From positions 14,416,447-14,480,446 of the forward strand of contig OX578281.1 of the NCBI GenBank assembly GCA_951217055.1: a DNA stretch of 64,000 nt, read 5' to 3'. Positions 44,761-56,269 of this stretch are shown piece after piece (the first letter of the stretch is position 1; each line of letters starts with the position of its first letter). The position numbers and the translations under genes were made by a program. Below the pieces are notes generated by a model, which was not told the origin of the DNA, did no database searches, and saw only the letters and a program-made list of their open reading frames with translations. Origin of the DNA: Gerris lacustris. Its lineage: Eukaryota > Arthropoda > Insecta > Hemiptera > Gerridae.

Positions 44761-45394
44761 ATCAGCTTCTCTAATCAATCCATACTCTCTCACATATATA
44801 ATATATGAAGTACTAATCTCGATCAATTGTAAAGCAACGTTTGAACGTTGTACGTGAAAAATTCTTGATATATCTTTAGACAAGAAGAGGCAAAACATCA
44901 GCAGAATCTCAATTTGTCTTATACAGTTGTTTTAATAATCAAAATATTGTCCAGTAATATTTACCATCACTTGCCCTTCCAAAGTCATTCAATAATCATT
45001 TGATTATCTGCAGAAGACTGCATTAGACAAGCCGAAACTTCGGTTAATTGTGTCAATTACAATAATTCTGTGTGAAGACATTACTTGGGTATTTAACTAC
45101 AAATTCTTTCATGATGACTCAGTATCACACATTGGAGAAAAACAAGTCATGGATCTTGTTAAGTAAGAATTTTGTTAACTATTATAAAATCAAATGTATT
45201 TTATACGTTATAATATAAGAGTGTTTGAATCAAACGTTATACTTCTAAAAGGAAACATTGTTACATGGGCTTTCATCCTGATATTGACTTATGTATGTAC
45301 AAGTTATAGGCTGAAGTCTGTTCATGTTTAAAGAAAAAAAGACCCGATTTTGCAGAAGTGGAGGCAAAACGTCAGCCTTCACGAAGTTAATAAT
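44761..45394. other. No recognisable gene
   Basis: Spacer. Strings CAAGCCGAAACTTCGG (~45031) and GGCAAAACGTCAGCC (~45362) resemble worn Penelope/LINE tail motifs. Nothing else. Confidence 0.4.
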
Positions 45395-45870
45395 TAAAGA
45401 TAAAAAGAACTTTTTATATACGTTTTTAAATTTTCTGTTAAATATTAAACCTATACCTAGGACACAAGTGAAAACAAACCTGGTTGTCACACGTCAATAA
45501 TTTATTTCTTGGTTTACTTTTCCTTTTTCGCTGTCATTCAATGTTTATCTCTTAATAGAAAATCACAAATTGGAAACCCGTCAAAATGAAGATTGTAAAT
45601 ATTGGACATGTCAAAACAAATAAAATAACTTGCGGATTTTTTCCAAACTAACTTTCCATATAGCAAAATTTGCTGAATACGAATTAAATTCTGCTAAAAG
45701 ATGGCTAAAAGTGTTAACATATTGCATTGTCATCGTGTTCTGAGCTATTCTAAAAGTTTCAAAAGTCTAGCTACTCGGGAAGTTAGTTAAAAATCGATTG
45801 CAAGATTTGTACTGGACAAACAAACAAACAAGAAAGCAAGCTAATAAAAACGTAGTAAAAAATGTCTGCA
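45395..45870 (+). repeat. Family D block, copy 1
   Basis: 45395-45450 and 45528-45870 match 55165-55215 and 55431-55765: GCTGTCATTCAATGTTTATC, CCCGTCAAAATGAAGATTG, AAATAACTTGCGGATTTTTTCC, GCATTGTCATCGTGTTCTGA, CAAACAAACAAACAAGAA. Non-coding, no TIR; possibly a retroposon or a duplicated segment. Confidence 0.75.
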
Positions 45871-46549
45871 TCATAATGCCAATTGTTAAGAATACGTGGA
45901 TGTATCTGATAGTATTATATACGTATCGATTGACAGAATTAGGTCATAAAGTCATAAGTGAAAGAAGAGGTTTGACAAAGTAATAATACGATCATTTATG
46001 TGAACCCAGTCTGCCAGTCTCACTTTTCTGGGTTAAACCCGGATAATAGTGATGCTTTTTGGTCATTGATTCCAAGGAGAGCAGTTTATCTCGGTAAGCT
46101 ATATCTTTATTTCAAGATGAAAAACATATAAAACAGCTTTAGTAAAAGATAAACTGATATATTTGAGTAAGAGGATGCGGGCGAGACTTTTTGTTTGTTT
46201 GGCAAACTGAATTATCGGTAAATACTTTCACTGGCTTTTTTAACATAGACTAAAGTTTCTTTCGAGATTATAGTACTAAATTCAACCACGTAATTTTAAA
46301 ATTACGCTGATAACTGGATTGCAATCAATGTACTATTATTAAGGACACAAGTATATTAACTTTTCAAAAATATTGATTAATGATTTAAACTGGATATGTT
46401 AAAGGCATTAATCAATGAAATTATAGATATTACGTTTTGAACACCTTGTAAATCGTTTAATCACACCAACGATATCCATAAACACGAAAATCAACATTAA
46501 TCAATTAAATGTATGTATATTATAACTTTAGAATCCAATAAATTAGTAG
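45871..46549. other. No recognisable feature
   Basis: AT-rich spacer up to the 5' break of the LINE. Confidence 0.5.
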
Positions 46550-48784
46550 TGTGTGAAGTCTCACGTAAAAAGCTTGCTTGATCTCGTCCTATCGAATCGT
46601 CCCAGGGTCTTGGTTAATCATCATAAGGAGCCTCTCGTCCGTGAAGATGCGTACCACCCCTGCCTCAGCCTCAATATATCAATACCGAAATCTGCAGTAG
46701 AGACTCCTTCAACCGTGTCTTCTCGCCGTGATTATGCATATGGTGACTATGACGGCTTGGCAACTGCTATCGCTTCGACTGATTGGTCGGATATCTTCGC
46801 TTGTCAGGACGTTAACCACTGCGTGACCCTACTAACCGATAAAATACAAGATGCTTTGGACTCATTCATTCCAACTACTACTATTAAAAGCTCTAAATAT
46901 CCGTCTTGCTTCTCCTCAAAACTGCAATCTCTAATTAAAAAGAAAAATTATAACTATAGAAAATATAATAAAACTGGGAAACATATCTATCTTAATTATT
47001 ATTTTATATTTAGAAAACTGTCAAAACGACAGTATAAATATGATAAAAATAAGTATTTTCAAAGTATCAATGATTCTGTTAAACGTAACAATAATTTCTT
47101 TTGGCGTCATGTTAATAATATACGTGACTCTTCCGATTCTACTATTAAAATTAGACATAACCACAATGTTACTACCGACCCGGATGTGATAGTAAACTTA
47201 TTTGCCGACCATTTTCGTTCTGTGTTCGTACCATCCTCTTCCTTTACCCCCTCGTCTAATTCTAATTCCACTAATCCTATTTCCATCTTATTGGTCACTA
47301 GCGGTGATGTATGCCAAGCAATAAAAACGCTTAAGCCGACTAAATCGTGTGGTAATGACTCCATTCCCTCGTTTTTCGTCAAAGGTTGTGGAATTTACAT
47401 GGCTCCCGTTTTAGCCTATATTATCAATTTGAGTCTGGAGAGGCAGGTATATCCTTGTGCGTGGAATGCTGCTCTTGTTGTTCCTATTTTTAAGTCAGGT
47501 GATCGTTCATCTGTATCAAACTATCGTCCTATTTCCTTATGTAATATATTTTGCAAAGTGTTTGAACGTGTTGTACATACTTGTCTCGTTCCTCTAATCG
47601 ATCCTCTCCTAAATCCTCATCAACATGGCTTCCGTCCTAACCATTCCACCTGTACTAACCTGGTTTCTTTCCTATCCCTGGTGGGCTCCTCTGTCAGTCA
47701 TGGAACTCAAGTCGATGCTGTTTATTTTGATTTTGTTAAGGCCTTCGACCGTGTGGATCATGGGGTCCTACTTCGCAAACTTGAACATCTTACTCTTCAT
47801 CCTTCTCTCGTCCTCTGGTTTCAGTCCTATCTGTCAAACCGTTCCTGTTCCGTTCGTTTAAATTCTTCCTTTTCTTCGTATTATATCGCGTCCTCCGGAG
47901 TTCACCAGGGGTCCATACTTGGTCCTCTGTTATTCAATATTTTTATTAATGACATTTCTGACTACATTTCATCTAGCTATTACGATCTTTTTGCTGATGA
48001 CCTTCGTCTATATCGTCCGCTCGTCGATGGCGTGGCCTCATGCCTCAAGTTGCAAGAAGATATTGATTCCGTTCGTAGTTGGTCATTGAATTGTAACATG
48101 GAACTTCATCCTGGCAAGAGTCAAACCATATCCTTTTCCCGTTCATCCTTTCCTATTAAGCATCCTTACTCCTTAGGAGGAGTTCTACTTTCCCGTGTTG
48201 ATGTCGTTCGCGACCTAGGTGTCATTATTGATTCTAGGTTAATATTTGACAAACATCTTGATGGCATAATTAAGAAGGCTTTCCGTATCCTAGGACTAAT
48301 CCGACGGGTCACTCGTAGCTTATCCTTAGACTGCTTCCTTCACCTGTACAAAGCCCTTGTTCGTCCTTGCCTTGAATATGTGCCTCCTGCTTGGAATGTA
48401 TATGGCGTGACTAAGTCTAATCTGATAGAGAATGTCCAAAGATTTTTTGTTCGAGTATGCTATCGTAGGTACATGTATCGGCGTGTTTATTACAGTTACG
48501 AATCCATGTGTGATAGATTTGGTTTGCAGTTACTGAGTGAAAGGCGTAAAGCATTTGACATTCTGTTCCTGGTTAACTGCTTAACCGGAAAGTTAGTCTG
48601 TTCTCCAGTGCTGGATCAGGTTGTAATATTACCTTCAGGTAGGCGGGCAGGACGTCCCTTCTACACAAGAGAATTGTCTAAGCTGTCCCCTATTGTCCGA
48701 TGTGTAAACGCCTCCAACTCCCTTTTAGAATGTCCCCAGATCCTGTCCTTAAATAGCCTCAAGTCCGTGTTCCCGTACCTGTAG
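46550..48784 (+). CDS. Non-LTR reverse transcriptase, N-terminally truncated
   Basis: An uninterrupted frame of ~744 codons with no genuine start codon: an in-frame TAG lies just upstream (46547) and the first readable codon is GTG at 46553. Residues ~1-45 are the tail of an AP-type endonuclease (LLDLVLSN, then a degenerate version of the DHxP motif as AYHPCLS). Reverse transcriptase blocks follow: NYRPISLCNIFCKVFERVV (~322-340), HGFRPNHSTCTNL, DAVYFDFVKAFDRVDH, SGVHQGSILGPLLFNIFIND and the catalytic FADD at 47990-48001 (~480-483). After that come LGVIIDSRLIFDKH and the thumb/C-terminal region RPCLEYVPPAWN. The style is that of CR1/Jockey-superfamily LINEs of arthropods; the clade is uncertain. 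All seven core RT blocks seem readable, so the copy is young. Confidence 0.9.
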   Translation, partial: CVKSHVKSLLDLVLSNRPRVLVNHHKEPLVREDAYHPCLSLNISIPKSAVETPSTVSSRRDYAYGDYDGLATAIASTDWSDIFACQDVNHCVTLLTDKIQDALDSFIPTTTIKSSKYPSCFSSKLQSLIKKKNYNYRKYNKTGKHIYLNYYFIFRKLSKRQYKYDKNKYFQSINDSVKRNNNFFWRHVNNIRDSSDSTIKIRHNHNVTTDPDVIVNLFADHFRSVFVPSSSFTPSSNSNSTNPISILLVTSGDVCQAIKTLKPTKSCGNDSIPSFFVKGCGIYMAPVLAYIINLSLERQVYPCAWNAALVVPIFKSGDRSSVSNYRPISLCNIFCKVFERVVHTCLVPLIDPLLNPHQHGFRPNHSTCTNLVSFLSLVGSSVSHGTQVDAVYFDFVKAFDRVDHGVLLRKLEHLTLHPSLVLWFQSYLSNRSCSVRLNSSFSSYYIASSGVHQGSILGPLLFNIFINDISDYISSSYYDLFADDLRLYRPLVDGVASCLKLQEDIDSVRSWSLNCNMELHPGKSQTISFSRSSFPIKHPYSLGGVLLSRVDVVRDLGVIIDSRLIFDKHLDGIIKKAFRILGLIRRVTRSLSLDCFLHLYKALVRPCLEYVPPAWNVYGVTKSNLIENVQRFFVRVCYRRYMYRRVYYSYESMCDRFGLQLLSERRKAFDILFLVNCLTGKLVCSPVLDQVVILPSGRRAGRPFYTRELSKLSPIVRCVNASNSLLECPQILSLNSLKSVFPYL

Positions 48785-49239
48785 TTCCTTTTCCCATTAA
48801 GTATTCACCTCTCCTACTTTAAATTTATTATCGCGTAAAATGTCTACTTATTTATTAAATCTTTTTATTTGTTTGTCTAAGTGTTATCTAATTTAATTGT
48901 TATCTAATGTTATCTAATTGTTATTATAAGTTTTTGTTATCTAATTGTTATTATAAGTTTGTTATCAAATTGCTAATTTAAATTTTTTCTATTAATTTGA
49001 TTATTTATTTATTCTCTTTAAAATTATGTATTGAATTTGGATCCTTTGCTGTTTCCCTGATGAAATATTGTTAAATAGCTTTTAATTCTAGTCACGTATC
49101 GTATTTTTATGTATATCTTTATTTTTTTTCACGTATGTATTTATGTAAATGTTCTTTCAAGAGTGCCTCTCCTGTGGCTCTGCTGTCAGAGGACTCTTTT
49201 AATAAAAATTAAAATAAATAAATAAATAAATAAATAAAA
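48785..49239 (+). other. 3' UTR and AAAT tail of the LINE
   Basis: Contains TTATCTAATTGTTATTATAAG repeated two to three times (48890-48975), TTGCTGTTTCCCTGATGAAAT and GAGTGCCTCTCCTGTGGC/TCTGCTGTCAGAGGAC near the end, then TAAAATAAATAAATAAAT. Confidence 0.75.
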
Positions 49240-49692
49240 GGGTTTCGTTGGTGTTGTAAACATGAAATTAGTAAAGGGGGAGGGGGGGGGGGGGGGGGAG
49301 GGCAAGATTTTGATGTTTTTAGACAAAATGGCGGGAAAAATTAAACGCTTTCTACAAGTGTTATATATTTTTGTAATCTACTCTTCAATACCTTTCATTT
49401 GATACCTCACTCAAAATTTTTTAAAAAATATATTTTTTCCCGTGACAGCAATCAGCCGCCATCTTGGATTCCCAGTTAATCCGACCAAGGTGCTATTATT
49501 ATTTTTTCTTTGGCACATTTTTAATATTCTTTTATACTTTAGTAAGAGCGGAAATATAGTTTTAGGGAGGTGGAGGGACCCGCTAAATTTTGATGTTTTT
49601 TGACCAAATGGCGGGGAACATTAAACGCTTTCTAGAAGTGGTATATATTTTTATAATCTACTCTTCAATACCTTTCATTCGATAACTCACTC

Positions 49693-49724
<32 letters not shown>

Positions 49725-49955
49725 TGTATGACGTGAGTTATACGCCATTTTGAATTTGAACAGCTAATAATTTTGAGTTCGCTATATTTTTCCTGTGTGC
49801 GCGTCAAAACGATCTGGAAGTTAAACGATTGGAAAGTTTCATATTTTTATCTCTTTTTATTCAAAAGTTATTGGAACCGTACAGAGTGACAGACAGACAC
49901 ATGAACGAAACTATAAGGGTTTCTCTTTTTGGTTTTACCAACGAAACCCTAAAAA
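49240..49955 (+). repeat. Family B repeat with internal duplication
   Basis: Directly abuts the LINE tail. A G-run (49277-49299), TTTTGATGTTTTTAGAC, AAATGGCGGGAA, ATTAAACGCTTTCTA and CTACTCTTCAATACCTTTCAT (49306-49400) are repeated at 49588-49680. It ends GTGACAGACAGACACATG, CTATAAGGGTTTC and ACGAAACCCTAAAAA. A 25-base A-run is at 49699-49723. Confidence 0.75.
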
Positions 49956-50705
49956 ACGTAAATATATGGTTTCTATGAAATATCCATACAATTTATTAAC
50001 AAGTACATAAAATATGATTTTCACAATCTCTTAGTAGTTGTTAAATTCATTTCTCTTTATTCTAGTCTTGAAGACCCTCTATTTAGGGTAACAAATAATG
50101 GAGAAAATGGCCAAGAAAGTGACCCAATTAAAACAATGAAAAGCCTAAAAGTGCTGCCAACCTAACCGCCCCTTACCGTAGGGGTATTTGACTGCATTGC
50201 TATGGGTAACACTGCAAGGGTTTACTACGATACCTAACTCACTCTGGAGGATTCTGCGAGTCACAACTCTATAAGGTCTATGCATAATTTCGCTCACTAA
50301 TTTCCCTAATTGCGTATATTCAGAAGGGGGAAATTCGGGGCCCCCGTTCGGCTTTGTTCCTTCCTTTACCACTAACCTAACTCCCTAACTATTTCCACCT
50401 TCCCCTTCCCTCCTGAACGAAAAGGCTTCTGGTTTTTAAATTATAAATGAATTTCTAAAAGGGGGAAGAGTTTCCGGATAATAAGAGAAAAATAAGGGGA
50501 AAGAAAAAAAAGGGAATAAATTGTATTTCACCGTCGGGTTTCTCAACAAAAAAAGGAAAAAAATAATATTGTTTCGCTTCGTTTGGAATGTTTTATGTCA
50601 TCAGTGATAAATAAAAATGAAAGGTATACTGTACATGATTTTAAATTAATTAAATTTTATTGATTTTAAGACAATTAAAATAGCTTTTATTCTAAATTTA
50701 TTTAA
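49956..50705. other. No recognisable gene; GC-richer patch
   Basis: 50150-50420 is GC-richer with a 75-codon minus-strand frame (50145-50372) of no recognised family. It could be a fragment of an old repeat or exon. The remainder is AT-rich. Confidence 0.4.
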
Positions 50706-51225
50706 AAATAGACTGCCAATTGGTGTGGCACATAGCTTCCTCGCATGCTATCACGTACTTTTTGATTTTATGCTTTTACAAGTCATTATTGTCTAATTTG
50801 TTTAATTGTTTCCCCTGTTTTTTTAATACGTCAAAATTGTTTTATTTTTTACTTGAATTAAAGTATTAATTAAGCTAAAATTAAAGAGCGCAGACGGTTC
50901 AAAGTAATCTGGGGCTATCTGCGGGCTACTTTCAATAAACTATAAAAGTTTCATACAAATCAGATAAGTACGTTTGCAGCTATAGGTGTAAATTAATGTA
51001 TGTTTGTGCGCATGTGGAAGAGAACCAAATGAGCGTAAAAAAAAACTTATTGAAACTTATATGGGACCCACAATGGGCTACTCATGACCTACCACCCAAA
51101 TTTCATTAAAATTGGACTTGTAGTTTTTAAGATTCGTTGGTTCGCAAAAATTGAACGACAGACAGACAGCCAAACTCGGAACCAAAAATGATCCCTGATG
51201 TCTGAAACATTGCAAAAGCTTAATT
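50706..51225 (+). repeat. Family A, second subfamily
   Basis: Begins like family A (TAGACTGCCAATTGGTGTGG, CACATAGCTTCCTCGC) but the body differs: GCGCAGACGGTTCAAAGTAATC, GGGCTACTCATGACCTACC, AAAATTGGACTTGTAGTTTT, GACAGACAGACAGCC, ATGATCCCTGATGTCTGAAAC. The same body is at 56850-57395 and partly at 56270. Confidence 0.75.
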
Positions 51226-52129
51226 TTCTTCGAAAATTCGCTAAAAGTAAAAATATGTTAGTTATCTGGATGGAAAAAAGTAAAAAGTATTAAGTACGAA
51301 AGTAAGCTTTGTGAAGAGTTGAGGTCTAGTTAAAGAGTTTGTTTTGATGCTATTCGTAGCTGTAGTAGTGTCTTTGTAAGAAGGTTACGAGGTCAAAATG
51401 GGCCAAGGTTCGAGGAGCAATCAGGAATTCAGGTTTAGTCGTTCTGTTTCAACTCGTCTGATGTATCCTTTACTCCGAGTAGAGATACACAGAGGGTTCT
51501 AGACCACAAATATACGGAATCCTGTTACCCTGGTAACCAGGTAATCTACTGCGCATGTCTTCCACTTGCCCTCTTACTCACCTCACAAATGTTTCCTTTA
51601 ATTCTAAATAATAACAGCGATAAAATATGTTACATTTAAACTCTACCAGAATAATATTTACTCGTCTTACTAACGTATAATAAATTTCTTATTCAATTTA
51701 AACTTGTCTGTTTTTTTTAACTAATTATTCATTTTAAATAGTAAACAGAGAGTGGAGAAATTTTTAACAAAAAAATTTAATAAAATTAAAGTTTTAAGGC
51801 TTACTTGAAACGAATGTGACAATTTGCATCTTATTATAAGTGTTTCTTTACTTGTGCTACTTTTGAAGCACTTAAAAAAGTTACTTAGCACTTATTAAAA
51901 CAAAGGTAATTAAAGCTGATATACGTATAATTGGAAGTCACCCTTCTAACATATACCCACGTAGCCGAGTCGATAACACATCTGACTCTTGCCTTAGTCT
52001 TTAATTAAGGTTGTATAATCGAGTAGGCACTGGCATCGTGGCTATTTTTTTATTAGTTGTACGTCAATAAATTAAAACAATTGTTAGTACCTAGCGGAGT
52101 TAAGGCAAAATTAAAAGAAAAGCATTAGT
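51226..52129. other. Spacer with X-box-like palindrome
   Basis: Mostly AT-rich. 51410-51560 is GC-richer and holds GTTACCCTGGTAAC (51524-51537) and TGCGCATG (about 51549-51556). No exon could be recognised on either side. Confidence 0.4.
51524..51537. promoter_or_regulatory. RFX X-box-like inverted repeat
   Basis: GTTACC-CT-GGTAAC matches the RFX consensus of two GTNRCC/RGYAAC half-sites with a 0-3 base spacer. A TGCGCATG word follows about 12 bases later, which resembles half of an NRF1/Ewg site. Sequence match only. Confidence 0.35.
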
Positions 52130-52760
52130 TGTATCATTAAAGCAAGCGTCTTATAATCTTACGTCTTACATAATTAATATGTATTGAATATTGAGAAAAA
52201 AGTTAAGTATGATGAGTTTATAGTTAAAGAGTATGGTTATAGTTGGTAGTAAATAGGACTGTTTTCTACCTACCCGGCCTACTAATTTAAAATATTATAA
52301 AATATATCTCTTCCCTACTAAAAAACTTCAGTTTGTGCCAGGTTGAAATTTTACATCCATGTTTCAATTAGAGTTACTTTAGATAATGTGTATGAAGTTT
52401 TATTAAAATCGTTACGCTAGAACGTAAGATATCGGTAAAAACGTTGTTTTTTATTTTAAACGATTAGGTCCGCTTTCATAAATAAAGCGATCTTTATCAC
52501 TTCATAGCAGTGTCGGTGTTCGTTTTACGAAAAAAATTATTTAAAAAAAATGTTTGTCTCATTGAATAGATGAAGTTGGAATTTTTTCCCGTCCTAAAAT
52601 TCCAATTTTAACTTTGAAGATTACGTTTACGCGAGCGTTGCGCGGATAACGTTGTCCAACGAACTCATCCAGGGCATTGGTAAAATGAACATGTGTACCA
52701 AATTTCAACTAACTCGGTCATCTTTTACTCAAGTTATCGTCATCGGTAGATTTCGTGACG
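52130..52760 (+). repeat. Family A, long form
   Basis: Parallel to 5583-6262: TATCATTAAAGCAAGCG, TTAAAATCGTTACGC, GATTAGGTCCGCTTTC, then the core block and ACTCAAGTTATCGTCATCGG. Lacks the GACA tract. Confidence 0.75.
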
Positions 52761-53359
52761 CTTGGTTCTGTGACGGTGATTTTGTGACGGTCCTTTTTTT
52801 CGGATTCATTCCCGGGCTCGAGAATGTGCCATAAAGAACTTCGTTCCAATAAATTAAACTGTTGACTGTGTAAAGGTCACCCAAATGAATGATAAAAATA
52901 AACAAAATGTATTTGTATAACTAAATTCCATTTACAGAAAGAGCAACCCATGAATATAAATAATTAAATGACAAAAAAAATCGTACAGAACCACAAAAGT
53001 ATTTACCAACATAATATTATGATCACCTGAGTACATTAAGAGATTCAATACATTAATGAACGATTGTTGTAGCTTAAACAAAAATATAAAATTATTCTTT
53101 TTTTCGTACCATACATTTATATTCTCCAAAAAACATTAATTTGTTTTATCTGCATAAATACAGAATTGCTTCTAAGATATAAAAGAAAATTAACTAATCA
53201 GGGCTGTGTGAATTTATCTTATTTTATCTATGTGTTATTAGTAGCAGTTAAACCCAAAGTTACGAGTAATACAGATGGTTATAAAAATAAGTGTTAGTAG
53301 CTCTGTGTCTTATTGAACTATGTAATTATCTCAATTATGCACAGCTTCATTATTAATAG
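52761..53359. other. No recognisable feature
   Basis: AT-rich spacer. Confidence 0.5.
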
Positions 53360-54002
53360 TTATTTATGCACCTAGGGAGTAAAGTAAGCCATTATTCCCT
53401 GAGCGAAAAAGTTGGTTTTTGAGGCGAAGCCGATGGAACCATGGTCCCTAAATCCCGAGGCGAATCCGAGGGAATTAGACTTTTTAATAATTTAATAGGC
53501 CGGGGGAGATAATTTTTTCTTTACTCACGAGGTACATACAATATTTTATCTCCAGTAGGAAGAAAATACACATTTTCGTCCATTGCACAGTTTAAATTTA
53601 TTATTTTAATAAATAACAATAATTATTAGCACTTTTACTAGCAGATATAAGAGATTCAATATTAAAAACAAATAACAATTGGAATTAAACTCAAATAGAA
53701 GGTTACTTAGATGCAGGTTATAAACAAAGATAAACATGGTCGAAAAAAGCAGTGTCGCCAACCTGATTTCAACTGCTTCATTACATTAGCCATTCATTTT
53801 CTACTATTTATAAAATAATTAAGTTGCAATCTTTACTTTTTTGCCCGACTTTACTTTTTCGTCCTGATTTTACTTTTTCTCCCTAATTTTTGAGTTCAGG
53901 GATGAAAAGACTTACTTTAGTCCCTCTAATAAAAAAAACTAATTCAAAACTAATTATAACCTAATTCAAAATCATAAATTTTTCTCCCTACTGGAGATAA
54001 AA
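53360..54002 (+). mobile_element. Family F element, copy 2
   Basis: Same two modules as 28701-29359. Module 1 is shortened to two GAGGCGAA units (GAGGCGAAGCCGATGG, GAGGCGAATCCGAGGG) and lost part of its right arm. Module 2 (ends TTATCTCCAGTAGGAAG / CCCTACTGGAGATAA) is nearly complete, with a duplication of CTAATTCAAAA-type sequence near the right end. Confidence 0.85.
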
Positions 54003-54787
54003 AAATGTATTCTCCAAAGAAAAAAATATTTTAGTTTAGTTATTAAGAACAGCTTATATTTACCTTATGACGTTGATGACCCAGAAGGTATTCAAGCCTT
54101 CCTCTTCCGTGATTTGATACCGTCTAACCAAATCTATTTTCGAGTAGATGTCTTTATTTTCATTTTTCCAAAGTCTGCTTCCCTCGAAGTCTTAGTCAAG
54201 TTATTCTAACACAATTTTCCATTTTCCATATGCCTCCATACACGATTTCGTCTGGAAAAAAATCAAATAAAACAAAAATTAGAATAACACATAAGACAAG
54301 TTGCAATTAGTGTCTACAGTTATCGGTTAGACATAATTGATGACATAATGTATTCACAAGTTTCAAATTAAAACAAACTGAAAACCAATAATTGTATCCA
54401 CAGTCGCGGCTGAGTTCACTTTAAAACACACACATGAAATTTGGTACTCTTTTACTTTGTAATCCACCATAACAGAAAAGGAAGTGGAGGGTAACAAAGA
54501 AAAAGAGACGCTCCCATGTACATCTCTTTTAGTTTGTTTACCTATATTGATATCCATAGGATATTAAAAAGTAGGATAGGTAACAAAGTTAATTACTATA
54601 GGGTTTCAAATGAATGTTTGTGATAAGAGCTGTGATAATTTTTAATTGTTAATTTTTACTATTTAATTTTTACTATTTAAATTGTTATGTGATGTGTTAC
54701 TGGAGATCGTGTTAAATTTTAGTTTAATGTTAAGTTTAATGGGAATTTTGAAACTGGTAGGATTACTTTTAATTAAAACTTATGGAA
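54003..54787. other. No recognisable feature
   Basis: AT-rich spacer; no supported frame. Confidence 0.5.
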
Positions 54788-55054
54788 ACAATGTGAATGT
54801 GGGGTTTAGATTTAACCAGATATGACAGTAAGTGTGGAAGCACTGAAATAAATTAGTACTTATAATGATTCGTAGAGGTATGACTATTCTGGTTATAACC
54901 ATGAATTAAAATCAATGTATAGATGCTTGAAAATGACTCAAATGGGAGTCGAAATATAGCTAAATTGGACAACATGGAATAGAGATTTTTCTTTATTAAT
55001 ACATACATCCCTTAAGACCCACAATCTCCGCACCATAGAATTTATAGGGATCAC
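54788..55054 (+). mobile_element. Single arm of the foldback element
   Basis: Matches the right arm of 47-841 (TTTAACCAGNTATGAC, GACTATTCTGGTTATAACCA, GGGAGTCGAAATATAGC, AAGACCCACAATCTCCG) and extends to the complete terminus AATTTATAGGGATCAC, with ~50 bases deleted near 54922. The other arm is absent. Confidence 0.85.
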
Positions 55055-55164
55055 ATTCATTAACAATTACTATTATGCCAAAGGTATATTTAGTCCGATG
55101 TACTTTGGGACAAAGGAATATCACACATTTGTGGATAGAAGTTTAATTTAAAAATAAATAATTT

Positions 55165-55765
55165 CAAGATAAAATGAACTTTTTATATACTACGTTTCTA
55201 AATTTTCTGTTAAATCAAATATAATGTTGATAATATAATTGTTATTGTTAGTGAAAAAAAAATAGTTCCGACTTTATTTACTTCACATAAATGACAACCA
55301 TCCAGAGAGCTGATCTTAAACCTATAAAAGGATAAATCTTTGTACAACGGATCTCCCCAACTCCAAATCTAAATCATGCCATCTATATATTTGAAATAAT
55401 ATAATCGATTAATGATATAATCGATATTTCCTGTTTTGCTGTCATTCAATGTTTATCTATCACAAATTTGAGACCCGTCAAAATGAAGATTGCGTAAATA
55501 TTGGATATGGCAAAACAAATAAAATAACTTGCGGATTTTTTCCGAACTAACTTTCCGCACAGCAAAATTTGCTGAAAACTAATTAAATTCTGCTGAAAGA
55601 TGGCTATAAGTATTAAAATAATGCATTGTCATCGTGTTCTGAGCTATGATAAAAGTTTCAAATGTCTAGCTATTCGGGAAGTTAGTTAGAAATCGATTGC
55701 CAGATTTGTACCGGACAAACAAACAAACAAACAAGAATGCAAGCTAATAAAAACGTAGTAAAAAT
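55165..55765 (+). repeat. Family D block, copy 2
   Basis: Counterpart of 45395-45870, with the sequence between the two shared parts unrelated. Ends in the same CAAACAAACAAACAAACAAG run and GCTAATAAAAACGTAGTAAA. Confidence 0.75.
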
Positions 55766-56269
55766 GAAGATAACAAAGTAAAAGATGGATTTTTTTTTTT
55801 ATTATATATTATTATTATTTATTTTTTATTATTCCGCAGATTTATTTTCTTTTTAATTGAAGACCTACTATTATTTTAACTTATTATCAAGGATTAATAA
55901 ATATAAACAAATTATTATATAAATAAAGAGGTTATTAATTAAAGTTTACTTATAAAACTATAATAATAATAATACTATGATATAATATTAGAGGAGATAA
56001 AGATAATATATCAACTGTTTTCAACATTATAACAGTAAACATTTTGCTGCCTAGGATTTTTATGTCTAGGCAGTAAAATTACATTTATCTGCCATAAATC
56101 AGTTCAAAATGCCTCATCATGCTCCCACAAGTAGATAAATATAATTAATATAAACTATAAGGATTATACAATTTACTGTAGGTACAACTTATAAGAAATT
56201 ACTTTGTCTAAATAATCTTAAAACGATGGGATTTTTACACATTTAAGAAATTTGGGGTGGGTAACCAAG
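55766..56269. other. No recognisable feature
   Basis: Very AT-rich low-complexity spacer. Confidence 0.5.

Larger units (their letters stand above)
46550..49239 (+). mobile_element. 5'-truncated non-LTR retrotransposon (CR1/Jockey-type)
   Basis: The body spans a reverse transcriptase frame (to 48784), a ~430-bp AT-rich 3' UTR and a tail of AAAT units (49212-49238). The endonuclease domain is nearly all missing, so the copy is 5'-truncated near 46550, the usual product of incomplete reverse transcription. An exact target duplication was not found. Confidence 0.88.

Noticed and set aside
46553..46555. GTG at 46553 as a true start codon
   Set aside because: An in-frame stop lies two codons upstream at the truncation edge and the protein begins mid-domain; the element is simply 5'-truncated.
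50145..50372. 75-codon minus-strand frame as a gene
   Set aside because: No domain recognised; left only as a GC-richer patch.
51955..52040. tRNA gene or SINE: TAGCCGAGTCG box-A-like string with a weak box B
   Set aside because: No cloverleaf could be folded and the box B is poor; at best an old SINE remnant.
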